The translations under genes were made by a program, and so were the position numbers. 64,000 nt of DNA from Advenella alkanexedens. GTDB lineage: Bacteria > Pseudomonadota > Gammaproteobacteria > Burkholderiales > Burkholderiaceae_B. The first letter of the stretch is position 1. Each line of letters begins with the position of its first letter. The stretch is from positions 124,001 to 188,000 of the forward strand of contig NZ_JAHSPR010000002.1 of NCBI RefSeq assembly GCF_019132845.1, read 5' to 3'. The notes below the pieces were generated by a model. That model made no database searches, was not told where the DNA came from, and worked only from the letters and a program-made list of their open reading frames with translations. Shown here in pieces: positions 53,334 through 63,381 of this stretch.

Positions 53334-54512
53334 ATGTCTTTGATGCGCTCCCAAGAAGAATTGCAGGCTTGGTTAAGGCTGACCCTTGAGCCGGGCGTGG
53401 GTCCCGTAACGGCACGTCAGCTGCTGGCGGTTTTTGGTTTGCCAGAGCAGGTGTTTGCCGCTTCGGTTGGCCAGCTCATGAAATATTTGCCACAAAAACT
53501 GGCGTTGCAGCTGGCAGCAGAGCCTGAGCCTGACATTCAGGGATTAATCCAGAAAACCTTCGAGTGGCTGGCCCGGCCCGGGCATTACATTCTCACGCTG
53601 GCCGACCCTTTGTACCCGAAAGCCCTGTTCGATACGCATGATCCGCCTGTTTTGTTATACGTGGATGGCCGTCCCGAGGTGTTGGCCATGCCGACCATTG
53701 CCATGGTGGGCGCCCGTAATGCCACGATGGGTGGCTGCGACAATGCCCGTGCCTTTGCCAAATACCTGGCTGGGCAGGGCTGGTGTGTAGTCAGTGGGCT
53801 TGCCCATGGCATAGATGCCGCTGCTCACGAAGGTGCCCTTCAGGCACCGGCAGGGTCGGGCAGCACGATTGCCGTGATGGGCACGGGTATTAATCGCCTG
53901 TATCCGGCTGCCAACAAGAACCTGGCCCTGCGCATTCGCGAACAGGGGGCACTGGTGTCAGAACTGCCACTGGACACGCCGGCCGTAGTGCATCAGTTTC
54001 CGCGCCGCAACCGGATTGTGGCGGGTTTGTCCAAAGGGGTGCTGGTGGTGGAAGCCGCCAAACAAAGCGGCTCATTGATCACTGCCCGTCTGGCCGGAGA
54101 AATGGGGCGAGAGGTGTTCGCGATTCCGGGCTCAATTCACTCCCCCTTGTCACGAGGGTGTCATGCCCTGATCCGCCAGGGAGCAAAACTGGTGGAAACG
54201 GCCATGGATATCCAGGAAGAGCTTGCTGGAATCCCGGCAAATAAGCTGACAGCCGATACGGGAATCGAGAGGGTGGTGGGAAAGGGCAGAGGTAAGGGCA
54301 CGGGTACGATAACAGACCAGACTGATGGTTTTGTTCCTGACCCCGAACAGTGTCGTCTACTGGAGCGGATGGGGTTTGAGCCTTTAAGTCTGGATGAGCT
54401 GGTGAGCGATTTGCGTATTGGCGTATCTGAAGTCAGTAGCCAGTTGCTGGCATTGGAACTGGCCGCTTATATTGTGCGTTTGAATGATGGTCGATATCAG
54501 CGTGTGCGTTAG
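53334..54512 (+). CDS. dprA: DNA-processing protein DprA
   Basis: A 392-residue protein that loads RecA on incoming single-stranded DNA during natural transformation. A SAM-like N-terminal part (about 1-70) is followed by the Rossmann core with MVGARNATMGG, VVSGLAHGIDAAAHEGAL, FPRRNRIVAGLSKGVLVVEA and SGSLITARLAGEMGREVFA. A winged-helix C-terminal domain is at about 330-390. It is full length and intact. Confidence 0.95.
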   Translation: MSLMRSQEELQAWLRLTLEPGVGPVTARQLLAVFGLPEQVFAASVGQLMKYLPQKLALQLAAEPEPDIQGLIQKTFEWLARPGHYILTLADPLYPKALFDTHDPPVLLYVDGRPEVLAMPTIAMVGARNATMGGCDNARAFAKYLAGQGWCVVSGLAHGIDAAAHEGALQAPAGSGSTIAVMGTGINRLYPAANKNLALRIREQGALVSELPLDTPAVVHQFPRRNRIVAGLSKGVLVVEAAKQSGSLITARLAGEMGREVFAIPGSIHSPLSRGCHALIRQGAKLVETAMDIQEELAGIPANKLTADTGIERVVGKGRGKGTGTITDQTDGFVPDPEQCRLLERMGFEPLSLDELVSDLRIGVSEVSSQLLALELAAYIVRLNDGRYQRVR

Positions 54513-54605
54513 GTGGTTCAGATTATAATGAAAAGTTGAAAAAAGCCATTTATGGCCCTGAGTGATTATTTTTAAAATGAGCAAACTAAAGGAAGGAAGA
54601 CAGTC

Positions 54606-55523
54606 ATGGCATTGCCGGATAAAGTAAAAATTGTAGAAGTAGGCCCACGCGATGGCTTGCAAAATGAGAAAGAGTTCGTCCCTACCGATATCAAGGTAGC
54701 GCTGGTCAACCAGCTGAGCGATGCCGGTTTTCTGAATATAGAAGCCACTTCTTTCGTATCACCGAAGTGGGTACCGCAAATGGCGGATGGCGCCCAGGTC
54801 ATGGAAGCCATCAAACGCCGGGAAGGCACGGTTTATTCAGTGCTGACGCCCAATATGCGCGGTTTTGAAGGTGCTTTGGCGGCCAGGGCTGATGAAGTGG
54901 TTATTTTTGGTGCGGCCAGCGAGGCTTTCTCTCATAAAAACATCAACTGTTCCATCGATGAATCGATTGACCGGTTCGAGCCGGTGGCCCGAGCGGCCAA
55001 AGAGGCCGGCATTCGCCTGCGTGGCAGCATCAGCTGTGCGCTGGGTTGCCCCTATCAGGGCGAGGTGCCGGTTGAATCGGTGGTGCACGTGGCCCAGCGC
55101 CTGATTGCCCTGGGCTGTGATGAAATTGATGTGGCAGATACGATTGGCGTTGCCACAGCCTCCCAGGTTTACCGGGTCATGTCGGCAGTGACCGAAAAGG
55201 TTGACCCTCGCCAGGTTTCCGGGCATTTTCATGATACCTACGGGCAGGCACTGGCCAATATCTATGCGTCCCTGCAGGCCGGGATTTCAATTTTCCATTC
55301 ATCGGTGGCTGGTCTTGGCGGCTGTCCTTATGCCAAGGGAGCAACGGGTAATGTGGCAACCGAAGATGTCCTGTACATGTTGCAGGGCATGGGCATTGAA
55401 ACCGGCATTGACCTGGATGCCGTTATTACCACCGGACAGTGGATTTCCGATTACCTGAAACGTCCCAATGCCAGCCGTGCCGGCAAGGCCCTGGTGAATA
55501 AGCGGGCCGCGGTGTGCGCCTGA
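54606..55523 (+). CDS. mvaB: Hydroxymethylglutaryl-CoA lyase
   Basis: A 305-residue DRE-TIM metalloenzyme that splits HMG-CoA into acetoacetate and acetyl-CoA, as in leucine breakdown. It has EVGPRDGLQNE (residues about 11-21), the metal site in SGHFHDTYGQALANI, and the family signature GLGGCPYAKGATGNVATEDV with its catalytic cysteine. AAGGAAGGAAG precedes the ATG. No other leucine-degradation genes are nearby. A TATAAT hexamer at 54524-54529 may be its -10, though the -35 is unclear. Confidence 0.95.
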   Translation: MALPDKVKIVEVGPRDGLQNEKEFVPTDIKVALVNQLSDAGFLNIEATSFVSPKWVPQMADGAQVMEAIKRREGTVYSVLTPNMRGFEGALAARADEVVIFGAASEAFSHKNINCSIDESIDRFEPVARAAKEAGIRLRGSISCALGCPYQGEVPVESVVHVAQRLIALGCDEIDVADTIGVATASQVYRVMSAVTEKVDPRQVSGHFHDTYGQALANIYASLQAGISIFHSSVAGLGGCPYAKGATGNVATEDVLYMLQGMGIETGIDLDAVITTGQWISDYLKRPNASRAGKALVNKRAAVCA

Positions 55524-55560
55524 TCTTTTATTTTTTTTGCCTTGTCTTGAAGGGCGGGGC

Positions 55561-55608
55561 AAATGTCTGGCAGGCAAGCCCGCTTTGGATTGTGCCTGCC
55601 CGACATTT
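55561..55608. terminator. Terminator between convergent mvaB and the CDF gene
   Basis: A 16-bp stem AAATGTCTGGCAGGCA / TGCCTGCCCGACATTT with one mismatch and a 16-base loop; the right arm runs into TTTT. It ends at the CDF stop codon. Confidence 0.75.
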
Positions 55609-56561
55609 TAGTGCGGGTCGAAGTGGGTGGTGATATCTAAAATATCTTCATCCACCATCGCCCGTCGACAGGCTTCTTCGGAAATTTCATGTCCTTCGGC
55701 AATGGTCATGTTGGCGGGCAGTTCAAGGTGTACTTCCACCAGGATCATATCGCCCATTTTGCGGGTTTTAAGGTCATGAATGCCCAGCAGGCCGGGGGTA
55801 CCGACCAGTTTGTCGTGAATGCGCTGGTAGGTTTCGGCATCTACCGAGCGGTCTGTCAGATCATTCAGGGTAGACCAGATGAATTTAAGACCCATGCGTG
55901 AAATCATCAGGCCCACGATCAGGGCGGCAACCGGGTCGGCCCAGGTAAAGCCAAGCATGTTGGCCAGAATTCCGATGGCTACAATCAGGGATGAGGCAGC
56001 GTCGGAGCGCGAGTGCCAGGCATTGGCCACCAACATGGACGAGCGCACTTTTTCGGCCTGTGTGAGCAAATACCTGAATAGCAGCTCTTTGCCAACCAGC
56101 GTGGCGAAGGCAATGATAAGGGCAGTGTAGTGTACCTGGGCAATAGGCTTGCCGCTTTGTACGCTTTCGGCCGCTGCCCAGATCATTTCAACACCCACTA
56201 GTAACAATAAAACCCCAATACCCAGGGCGGCCAGGGTTTCAAAACGCTGGTGTCCGTATTGGTGGTTGTCATCGGGCGCCTTATTGGCATGTTTGCTGGC
56301 AAACAGCACGGCAAAATCCGATGCCAGGTCTGACAGGGTGTGAACGGCATCGGCAATCAAGGCTTGTGAATGGGCGATAATGCCAATAATGATTTGCAAG
56401 ACTGACAGGCTAAAGTTAACGGCAACACTGACCCAGGTGCTGATACGGGCTACCCTGACACGCTCATTGTTTTGGGTCAGGGTGGCATTCGGTTTTTTGG
56501 CCGTGGGATGGTGACCAGCCGAAGCGTTGTGTTTAGGGTCGGAATGGGGAAATTGGCTCAT
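55608..56561 (-). CDS. Cation diffusion facilitator (Zn/Cd/Fe/Mn) transporter
   Basis: A 317-residue inner-membrane antiporter with six helices. The metal sites on helices 2 and 5 read HTLSD (in IADAVHTLSDLASDF) and HSRSD (in NAWHSRSDAASSL), the H-x3-D form. The H-x3-D at both helices fits zinc/cadmium type members. The C-terminal domain has VEVHLELPANMTIAEGHEI. The N-terminal 35 residues are histidine-rich (HSDPKHNASAGHH) and could bind metal. Confidence 0.92.
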   Translation of the reverse strand: MSQFPHSDPKHNASAGHHPTAKKPNATLTQNNERVRVARISTWVSVAVNFSLSVLQIIIGIIAHSQALIADAVHTLSDLASDFAVLFASKHANKAPDDNHQYGHQRFETLAALGIGVLLLLVGVEMIWAAAESVQSGKPIAQVHYTALIIAFATLVGKELLFRYLLTQAEKVRSSMLVANAWHSRSDAASSLIVAIGILANMLGFTWADPVAALIVGLMISRMGLKFIWSTLNDLTDRSVDAETYQRIHDKLVGTPGLLGIHDLKTRKMGDMILVEVHLELPANMTIAEGHEISEEACRRAMVDEDILDITTHFDPH

Positions 56562-56705
56562 AATATTGGACTGTGCCGAAAGAAATACTGATTGCCCTTA
56601 CTTTAACTGAATCCACTGAAGATAAGCGTTGATGGCCAGAATTTACGGCATGTAGTGAGTTAAAATCGTTATCATTCAGGATTGTTTGCAGGAAGATAAG
56701 TAATT

Positions 56706-57641
56706 ATGCGAGTTATATTTGCCGGTACCCCCGAGTTTGCCCGTCTGGCCTATGAGGCGATTGTCAACGCTGGACACGAGGTCCCGTTGGTGCTGACCCA
56801 GCCCGATCGTCCTTCTGGCAGGGGGCTGAAATTAACGCCCAGCCCGGTCAAGCAAGAGGCCCTGGCGCAAGGGGCGCAGGTGCTGCAGCCCCAAAGCCTG
56901 CGGCTTGACGGCAAGTATCCTGATGAGGCCCGGCAAGCGCAGCAGGTATTGCAGGCGCTGGCTCCTGATGTGATGGTGGTGGCGGCCTATGGGCTTATTT
57001 TGCCCCAGTGGGTGCTTGATCTGCCCAAATATGGTTGCCTGAATATTCATGCCAGTCTGTTGCCACGCTGGCGTGGTGCCGCACCTATTCAGCGTGCTAT
57101 CGAGGCCGGCGATGCGCAAACCGGGGTGGCGATTATGCAAATGGATGCCGGGCTGGATACTGGCGACGTATTGCTTGAGAAGCGTATCGATATTACCGAT
57201 CAGACCGCTGCCGTGCTGCATGACCAGTTGGCTGCAATGGGTGCCGAATGCATTACCGCGGTATTGGGCAAGCTGGGTACGGGTGAACTCAAGGCTGTGC
57301 CCCAGCCTAAAGAAGGGGTGACTTACGCGGCCAAGCTGGAAAAATCCGAAGCGCCCATTGATATTAAGCAGGATGCCCCAACCATTGCCCGCCGTATTCG
57401 GGCCTTTAACCCGGTGCCAGGGGCAACCCTGCAGCTGCCCGGCCTGAAAGACCCGGTCAAGGTGTGGCAGGCGGTGGCGTTAAATGAAAACACCAGCGCA
57501 GAACCTGGTACGGTATTACGTGCCACCGCTGACGGGGTGGATATTGCCACCGGGCAGGGCGTATTGCGTTTGCTTGAACTGCAAAAGGCCGGTGGCAAGC
57601 GACAGCCGGTCGCGGTTTTTGTAACGGGATGGAAACCTTGA
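56706..57641 (+). CDS. fmt: Methionyl-tRNA formyltransferase
   Basis: A 311-residue enzyme that formylates initiator Met-tRNA with 10-formyl-THF. [17 protein letters not shown] opens the protein. The catalytic block [20 protein letters not shown] (about 110-129) holds the Asn-His pair, and [13 protein letters not shown] follows. A C-terminal OB-like domain lies from about 205. CAGGAAG precedes the ATG. The 3' end overlaps the GtrA-like gene by 13 bases. Confidence 0.97.
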   Translation: MRVIFAGTPEFARLAYEAIVNAGHEVPLVLTQPDRPSGRGLKLTPSPVKQEALAQGAQVLQPQSLRLDGKYPDEARQAQQVLQALAPDVMVVAAYGLILPQWVLDLPKYGCLNIHASLLPRWRGAAPIQRAIEAGDAQTGVAIMQMDAGLDTGDVLLEKRIDITDQTAAVLHDQLAAMGAECITAVLGKLGTGELKAVPQPKEGVTYAAKLEKSEAPIDIKQDAPTIARRIRAFNPVPGATLQLPGLKDPVKVWQAVALNENTSAEPGTVLRATADGVDIATGQGVLRLLELQKAGGKRQPVAVFVTGWKP

Positions 57642-58009
57642 ACCGCCGTAAAACAGGGGTTTTGTTTTCAAAATACCTGATGACCGGGGTGCTGAATACC
57701 CTGATTCACTGGGGTGTTTTTTTCCTGGTGTACCGTGTTTTCAGTACCAGCCAGGCTACAGGCAATTTTGTGGCTTTTTGCGTTGCCGTGACCTTCAGTT
57801 TTTTTGCCAACGCCAAGTTTACGTTCAAGTCCAATGCCGGTTTAAGGCGTTATTTATTGTTTGTGTCATTCATGGGAGCGCTGTCCATCCTGGTGGGATG
57901 GGGCGCTGATGCCTTGGGTGCTTTACCTGTTATAACCCTGGCCGCCTTTTCAGGCACCAGCCTGGTACTTGGGTTTATTTACTCAAGATATATAGTGTTC
58001 AGGCCATGA
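57629..58009 (+). CDS. GtrA-family membrane protein
   Basis: A 126-residue protein with four hydrophobic helices. [19 protein letters not shown] and [14 protein letters not shown] are the GtrA signature. GtrA proteins are thought to flip undecaprenyl-phosphate sugars and usually lie with a GtrB-type GT2. Here it overlaps fmt by 13 bases, has no GT partner nearby, and ends next to a REP cluster. The nearest GtrB-like enzyme in the window is 38 kb away at 19111-20070. Confidence 0.85.
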   Translation: METLNRRKTGVLFSKYLMTGVLNTLIHWGVFFLVYRVFSTSQATGNFVAFCVAVTFSFFANAKFTFKSNAGLRRYLLFVSFMGALSILVGWGADALGALPVITLAAFSGTSLVLGFIYSRYIVFRP

Positions 58010-58011
58010 TC

Positions 58012-58240
58012 TGCATTCCCACGCAGGAGCGTGGGAACGAGACTGGACATTGGGGGGGCAGTTCAGAGCGTGGGAACGAGACTGGACATTGGGGGGCAGT
58101 TCAGAGCGTGGGAACGAGTCTGAACGAGTCTGAATGGGCCAGGTGGGTCTGTGTCCCCACGCAGGAGCATGGGGACGAGTCTGGGTTCCGTGTGTGTCCT
58201 CGTCCTCGTTCCCATGCTCCAGCGTGGGAACGCCTACGAG
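58012..58240. repeat. Cluster of REP-like palindromes with tandem duplication
   Basis: It begins with a REP copy ATTCCCACGCAGGAGCGTGG near 58014. Two almost identical 38-39 base units follow (58027-58065 and 58066-58103), each starting GAGCGTGGGAACGAGACTGG and ending GCAGTTCA, then a third partial unit. A diverged palindrome with CCCCACGC and GCATGGGGAC is at about 58157-58178, and an inverted copy GTTCCCATGCTCCAGCGTGG at about 58208-58231. This fills the gap between the GtrA-like and HAD genes. Confidence 0.85.
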
Positions 58241-58283
58241 TCACGCACGATTCAACGTTTGCGTGTGAACGTGTGTCTGGCAC

Positions 58284-58913
58284 TCAAGTTAACGCCTTAA
58301 CGATATCTGCCGGTGAGGTGAACAGAAAGTTGGGCTGTTCCTGTTGCAGGGCATCAAGGCTGTTATAGCCCCAGGTGACCGAGCCAACCATGACGTTGGC
58401 TTTGCGAGATGCTTCAATATCACGCAGCTCATCGCCAATCAGCAGGCATTCGGTGGGGGACAGATTGTGTTTCTCCAGCAGTTTGCCCAATTTGGCCGGT
58501 TTGCCGAAAAGATCGGTACCGCACAGGAATTCATGAAAGTAGCGTACATTTGCGCCAAGAATCTGGTGGACATTGATTTCACTGTTTGAACTCAGGATTG
58601 CCATTGGGTATCCCTTGGCATGCAACTGCGCCAGAGCCTCGGGAATACCGTCAAACAGTTCGATATTGGGAGAGGCGTCTTGCATGCGCTGGCGGAACTC
58701 CATCAGGATAGCGGGTGCTTTCCAGAAAGGAATTTGCAGTGTTTGCAAGATTTCGCCGGCTTCCATACTGCGCAAACGGGCTTTTTCTTCGGCTGATGGA
58801 TCCCGGAAGTTATATTTTTGTGCAACACTGCTCAGGATTTCATCGAACCAGGGCAAGGTATTGGCCAGGGTGCCGTCGAAATCGAAAGCAATAATTTTGG
58901 GAAGTCTGTTCAT
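58284..58913 (-). CDS. HAD-superfamily phosphatase
   Basis: A 209-residue HAD hydrolase of the phosphoglycolate-phosphatase type. Motif I is AFDFDGTLAN (nucleophile D about 9-11), motif II is ILSSNSE, motif III has GKPAKLGKL, and motif IV is LLIGDELRDIEASR. The helical cap is of small C1 type. The start ATG overlaps the rimO stop (TAATG). A GTG further upstream would overlap rimO by 19 bases and is less likely. The substrate is unknown. Confidence 0.88.
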   Translation of the reverse strand: MNRLPKIIAFDFDGTLANTLPWFDEILSSVAQKYNFRDPSAEEKARLRSMEAGEILQTLQIPFWKAPAILMEFRQRMQDASPNIELFDGIPEALAQLHAKGYPMAILSSNSEINVHQILGANVRYFHEFLCGTDLFGKPAKLGKLLEKHNLSPTECLLIGDELRDIEASRKANVMVGSVTWGYNSLDALQQEQPNFLFTSPADIVKALT

Positions 58914-60232
58914 TACTTGACGTCTGCCCACAAGTCGTATTCATCGGCATCGGTCACTACCGCGCGCACGAGATCGCCCGGTTTCAGCGTTTTTTCACTG
59001 CTTAGGTAAACACAACCGTCAATTTCGGGGGCATCGGCACTGGAACGGCCAATCGCATCGCCATCTTCGTCAATTTCGTCAACCAGAACGCTAATTTCCT
59101 TGCCGATTTTCGTTTGCAGACGAGCGGCTGAAATGGCTTGCTGGTGCGCCATGAAGCGTTCCCAGCGATCCTGTTTGACATCATCAGGAACAGGGTCGGC
59201 CAATTCGTTGGCGGGTGCGCCTTCGACGGGCGAGTATTGGAAGCAGCCAACCCGGTCAAGCTGGGCTTCACTCATCCAGTCAAGCAGGTATTGGAAATCT
59301 TCTTCGGTTTCACCGGGAAAGCCCACGATAAAGGTGGAGCGGATGGTGAGTTCAGGGCAGATTTCACGCCACTTTTTAATGCGGGCCAGGGTTTTGTCCT
59401 CAAATGCCGGGCGTTTCATGGCTTTTAAAATGCGCGGGCTGGCGTGCTGGAAAGGAATGTCCAGATAGGGCAGTATTTTACCTTCGGCCATTAAGGGAAT
59501 AACTTCATCAACACTGGGATAGGGGTACACATAGTGCAGGCGAACCCAGACGCCCATTTCTGACAGGGCGCTGCATAACTCGGTCATGCGGGTTTTAACC
59601 GGGCGGCCATTCCAGAAACCGCTGCGATATTTAAGGTCTACCCCATAGGCGCTGGTATCCTGGGAAATCACCAGGATTTCTTTCACTCCGGCATTGACCA
59701 AGCGCTGGGCTTCATCCAGGACATCGCCAACCGGGCGGCTGACCAGGTCTCCACGCATGGATGGAATGATACAGAAACTGCAGCGGTGGTTGCAGCCTTC
59801 GGATATTTTCAGGTAGGCGTAGTGGCGGGGCGTTAACTTGATGCCTTGTGGTGGCACCAGGTCGGTAAACGGGTCGTGCTCCAGATTGGGTGGGGCAGCC
59901 TCGTGCACGGCACGCACCACTTCCTCATATTGCTGGGGGCCGGTTACCGCCAGCACACTGGGGTGCACATCGCGAATGATATTTTCTTCCACACCCATGC
60001 AGCCGGTCACAATGACTTTGCCATTTTCGGCAAGTGCTTCCCCAATGGCTTCCAGCGATTCAGCTTTGGCGCTGTCGATGAAGCCACAGGTGTTTACCAC
60101 CACGACATCCGCATTTTCATAGGAGGGGGAAATTTGATAGCCTTCAGTACGCAACTGGGTAAGAATGCGTTCAGAATCGACCAGGGCTTTGGGACAGCCA
60201 AGGCTGACAAAACCGACTTTGGGGTTGGACAT
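58913..60232 (-). CDS. rimO: Ribosomal protein S12 methylthiotransferase
   Basis: A 439-residue radical-SAM methylthiotransferase acting on S12 aspartate. The N-terminal cluster cysteines are in [23 protein letters not shown] and VTGCMG. The radical-SAM C-x3-C-x2-C is [18 protein letters not shown], and a TRAM domain ends the protein. [12 protein letters not shown] separates RimO from MiaB. A TTG at 60241 is an alternative start; the ATG at 60232 is preferred. Confidence 0.96.
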   Translation of the reverse strand: MSNPKVGFVSLGCPKALVDSERILTQLRTEGYQISPSYENADVVVVNTCGFIDSAKAESLEAIGEALAENGKVIVTGCMGVEENIIRDVHPSVLAVTGPQQYEEVVRAVHEAAPPNLEHDPFTDLVPPQGIKLTPRHYAYLKISEGCNHRCSFCIIPSMRGDLVSRPVGDVLDEAQRLVNAGVKEILVISQDTSAYGVDLKYRSGFWNGRPVKTRMTELCSALSEMGVWVRLHYVYPYPSVDEVIPLMAEGKILPYLDIPFQHASPRILKAMKRPAFEDKTLARIKKWREICPELTIRSTFIVGFPGETEEDFQYLLDWMSEAQLDRVGCFQYSPVEGAPANELADPVPDDVKQDRWERFMAHQQAISAARLQTKIGKEISVLVDEIDEDGDAIGRSSADAPEIDGCVYLSSEKTLKPGDLVRAVVTDADEYDLWADVK

Positions 60233-60388
60233 AAAAAACAATACCTTTTGAAGGAGCGGGGCTCAACAATACTTTTAAAATCAGCATTTTAACTTTTTTT
60301 TGGAAAATCCGTTCCGTTCAGGCCCCATTCAACGTAAACTGTAAAAAACCTTGTTTTATCAACCCCCTTTTTGAAAGAGGCAGTTGTT

Positions 60389-61279
60389 ATGGAACGTAAA
60401 AAAACAAGTGATTTTTCGCCCGCGGTGTTGAAGGATTTTGATTTATACGTGCATGGCCTGATCAGCCGCCGTGAGTTTTTAAACCGCAGTGCCCGTTTCG
60501 CCGTTGGGGGTGTTACCGCTGCCGCCATTCTGGACAGCCTGCAGCCCAATTTTGCCTGGGCCCAGCAGGTAGCCAAAGATGATAGCCGGATCAAGGCGGA
60601 ATATGTCGAATATCCATCTCCCAAAGGCAATGGCACCATGAAAGGGTATTTGGCACGCCCGGCTAACGCCAGCGGGCCCTTGCCAGCGGTGGTGGTCATC
60701 CATGAAAACCGTGGCCTGAATCCTTATATAGAAGATGTGGTGCGCCGCTTGGCGCTTGAAGGCTATCTGGCTTTTGCGCCTGATGCCCTGGCAGTGGTGG
60801 GCGGCTATCCCGGTGATGAAGACAAGGCCAGGGAAATGTTTGCCAGGCTGGATCCGGGCAAGCGGACTGAAGACATGGTGGCGGCGGCCGAATTCCTGAA
60901 AGCCCATCCCGAGTCCAGCGGGAAGCTGGGTGTGATTGGTTTTTGTTATGGTGGTGGCGTTGCTGGCATTTTGGCGGTACGCATGCCCGATCTGGCTGCG
61001 GCTGTGCCATTTTATGGTGCCCAGCCACCGGCATCGGAAGTGGCGGCGATCAAGGCACCTTTGCAAATCCATTATGCCGGGCTGGATGACAGAATCAATG
61101 CCGGCTGGCCCGCCTTTGAAAAAGCCCTGAAGGACAACGGCAAGACTTATGAAATGCACATGTATGATGATGTGCATCATGGGTTTCATAACGATACAAC
61201 GCCACGATATGATGAAAAAGCCGCCAGTCTGGCCTGGCGACGCTCACTGGATTTTTTTGACCGGCATCTCAAATCCTGA
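60389..61279 (+). CDS. Tat-exported dienelactone-hydrolase-family protein
   Basis: A 296-residue alpha/beta hydrolase. ISRREFLNRSARFAVGG (about 26-42) is a twin-arginine signal with the usual following hydrophobic stretch, so export by Tat is likely. The mature part has VVVIHENRGLNPY as the oxyanion segment, the nucleophile elbow GFCYGGG with cysteine (DLH type), an aspartate in GLDDRINAG and the histidine in DVHHGFHND. The start at 60389 has GAGG upstream; the longer reading begins with TTG at 60371. Substrate unknown; DLH-like periplasmic enzymes are often misnamed carboxymethylenebutenolidase. Confidence 0.87.
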   Translation: MERKKTSDFSPAVLKDFDLYVHGLISRREFLNRSARFAVGGVTAAAILDSLQPNFAWAQQVAKDDSRIKAEYVEYPSPKGNGTMKGYLARPANASGPLPAVVVIHENRGLNPYIEDVVRRLALEGYLAFAPDALAVVGGYPGDEDKAREMFARLDPGKRTEDMVAAAEFLKAHPESSGKLGVIGFCYGGGVAGILAVRMPDLAAAVPFYGAQPPASEVAAIKAPLQIHYAGLDDRINAGWPAFEKALKDNGKTYEMHMYDDVHHGFHNDTTPRYDEKAASLAWRRSLDFFDRHLKS

Positions 61280-61392
61280 CTATCTGGTTTTTTTCTTCAG
61301 ATTTAACATGGGAAAGGGCGGAAAAATCAGTTAAATCAACATCAAGGCGGGTTACACTTGGATTTGTCCGTTTATTTTTTGTCTGTTTCCTT

Positions 61393-62742
61393 ATGACCTC
61401 TTCCGTTGTCGCGCCTGCTTTGTCTGATGTTCTGTTTGCCTGTGCCGGCTGCTTGCGTGACGTCCTGGCAGGCCGTTCTTTAACCGAATCCCTGCAGGAG
61501 GTGCCTGATGAGTTGCGGGCACCGGTGCAGTCGGTTTCATTTTATGTCATGCGGCAGCTGGCAACCGGCCAGGCCTTAAGCGAGCTGCTGCTGGATAAAA
61601 AAGCGCCCAATCGCCTGCTTGAGTCTTTGCTGGTGGTGGCTTTATGCCTGCTGGCGGTTGATGAAAACGAGGAACGGAACAGGGCGCGCCATGTGCCAGT
61701 TTATGATGCACATACAGTGGTGAACCAGGCTGTCAAGGCGGCTGAAAAGCACAAAAAAACCGCCTCATTCAAGGGGCTTGTCAATGCCTGTCTGCGTAAT
61801 TTTCTGCGTAATAAAGCATCGTTAATGCAAGCCATTGCCGTACGCAGTGAGGTGAAATGGGGTTTCCCCAAATGGTGGATTCATCAGGTGCGACAGGCGT
61901 ATCCCGAGCAGTGGCAGGGCATTCTGGCCTCAGCGGCCATACCAGGCCCCATGACCTTGCGTGTGAATACACGGCAAATCAGTCGTGAGGCCCTGCACAG
62001 GCTGTTCAGTGAGCATGGTATTGAGGCGCATGAAACCGGGCATGCCGGTCTTGTGCTGGCGCAGGCCATGCCGGTTAAGCAAATACCGGGATTTGATCAG
62101 GGCTGGTGGTCGGTCCAGGATGCCGGCGCACAACTGGCCGGTGAAATCGTGCCGGTACACAACGGGATGCGGGTGCTTGATGCCTGTGCCGCTCCGGGCG
62201 GTAAAACAGCCCATATGCTTGAACTGGCCGATCTAGACATGACCGTGCTTGATGTGGACAGTTATCGGCTTGCCCGGGTGGAAGAAAACCTGGCCCGCCT
62301 GAAACTGGATGGTCCGCATGTGCACCTGCACGCTGCCGATGCCGCCGACCTGTCGCAGTGGTGGGATGGCATGTCGTTTGACCTGGTGCTGGCCGATGTG
62401 CCTTGTACTGCATCGGGGATTGTGCGCAGGCACCCCGATATTAAATGGCTCAGGCAAGAGGCTGACCTGACCAAAACCGCCACCTTGCAAAGAACAATTG
62501 TGCAGGCTTTGTGGCAAACGGTTGCTCCGGGCGGTTACTTGCTTTATGTAACCTGTTCATTGTTTCCCATAGAAGGACAGGAGCAGGCTCGTTATCTGGA
62601 AATGTCGCTGGCAGACGCCGAGCGGTTGGGTGCACCTGGACAGATTCTGCCGCTGGCGCAGCAGTCGGGCAGTGTTGCGCCGCATGACGGTTTTTATTAT
62701 GCCCTGTTCCGTAAAAAACCGGTATCAGGCAAGCGTGGGTAA
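61393..62742 (+). CDS. rsmB: 16S rRNA m5C967 methyltransferase
   Basis: A 449-residue enzyme. The N-terminal NusB-like domain is at about 10-150 and the catalytic domain has VLDACAAPGGKTAHMLEL (SAM binding), ADVPCTASGIVRRHPDIKW and VTCSLFPIEGQE, where the two cysteines act in m5C formation. The N-terminal domain is full length. It leads an rsmB-DUF4390-ntrY order that is standard in Burkholderiales. Confidence 0.95.
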   Translation: MTSSVVAPALSDVLFACAGCLRDVLAGRSLTESLQEVPDELRAPVQSVSFYVMRQLATGQALSELLLDKKAPNRLLESLLVVALCLLAVDENEERNRARHVPVYDAHTVVNQAVKAAEKHKKTASFKGLVNACLRNFLRNKASLMQAIAVRSEVKWGFPKWWIHQVRQAYPEQWQGILASAAIPGPMTLRVNTRQISREALHRLFSEHGIEAHETGHAGLVLAQAMPVKQIPGFDQGWWSVQDAGAQLAGEIVPVHNGMRVLDACAAPGGKTAHMLELADLDMTVLDVDSYRLARVEENLARLKLDGPHVHLHAADAADLSQWWDGMSFDLVLADVPCTASGIVRRHPDIKWLRQEADLTKTATLQRTIVQALWQTVAPGGYLLYVTCSLFPIEGQEQARYLEMSLADAERLGAPGQILPLAQQSGSVAPHDGFYYALFRKKPVSGKRG

Positions 62743-62748
62743 AGAAAT

Positions 62749-63381
62749 TTGAAGGACGATGTTTTTTCTCAATCTGGATTTCAATGGTTTGGCCGTATTT
62801 TCATGTGGTCGTTTTTAGCCGTTTTCCTGCTGTTACCAGTGTGGTTTTCATATGCCCATCAGTTTCAGCAGGCGCAGCCCGATGCCTGGATAGAATCCCT
62901 TGAGCTGGACAAGGAAAAAGAGAACTATACCCTGTCGGCCAGTATTTCCTTAAACCTTGGAGAGGAAGTGCGCAATGCCGCTGAAAAAGGGGTGCCGCTT
63001 TATTTCACCATCAATATGGAAGTGCTTAAGCCACAGCGCTTATGGTTTGATAAAACAGAATTGACGCAGCAGCATACCTGGCGTATTCAATACAATGCGC
63101 TGTTGCGTCAGTGGCGAATCAGTTACGGAGAGCACTCCATTCCAGAATTGTCGCTGGACGACTCCCTGCAGCATATTATTAACCTTGAAAGCTGGCCAAT
63201 CAATGATCTCGACCAGCTTGATCCCGCCATTAACTATAAAGGTAGATTACGCCTGAAACTGGATACCTCATTGCTTCCGAGGCCCTTTCAGATTAATGCA
63301 TTCAACAGCAGTGCCTGGTCATTATCAACTCCATGGAAAAATTTCACCTTAAAAGTTTCGGACATAAAACCCAGCTCCTGA
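62749..63381 (+). CDS. DUF4390 protein
   Basis: A 210-residue protein with one N-terminal helix (about 16-38; FMWSFLAVFLLLPVWFSYA) as signal or anchor, then a beta-rich domain. WIESLELDKEKENYTLSASI, then VPLYFTINMEVLKPQRLWFDK, and QHTWRIQYNALLRQWRISYG are as in DUF4390. Its place before ntrY is conserved, but its role is not known. The TTG start at 62749 is six bases after the rsmB stop; an ATG at 62803 is another option. The 3' end overlaps the ntrY reading by 49 bases. Confidence 0.85.
   Translation: MKDDVFSQSGFQWFGRIFMWSFLAVFLLLPVWFSYAHQFQQAQPDAWIESLELDKEKENYTLSASISLNLGEEVRNAAEKGVPLYFTINMEVLKPQRLWFDKTELTQQHTWRIQYNALLRQWRISYGEHSIPELSLDDSLQHIINLESWPINDLDQLDPAINYKGRLRLKLDTSLLPRPFQINAFNSSAWSLSTPWKNFTLKVSDIKPSS

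Noticed and set aside
58012-58240. CRISPR array
   Set aside because: Repeats are palindromic, unequal and partly adjacent without regular unique spacers; no cas genes are in the window.
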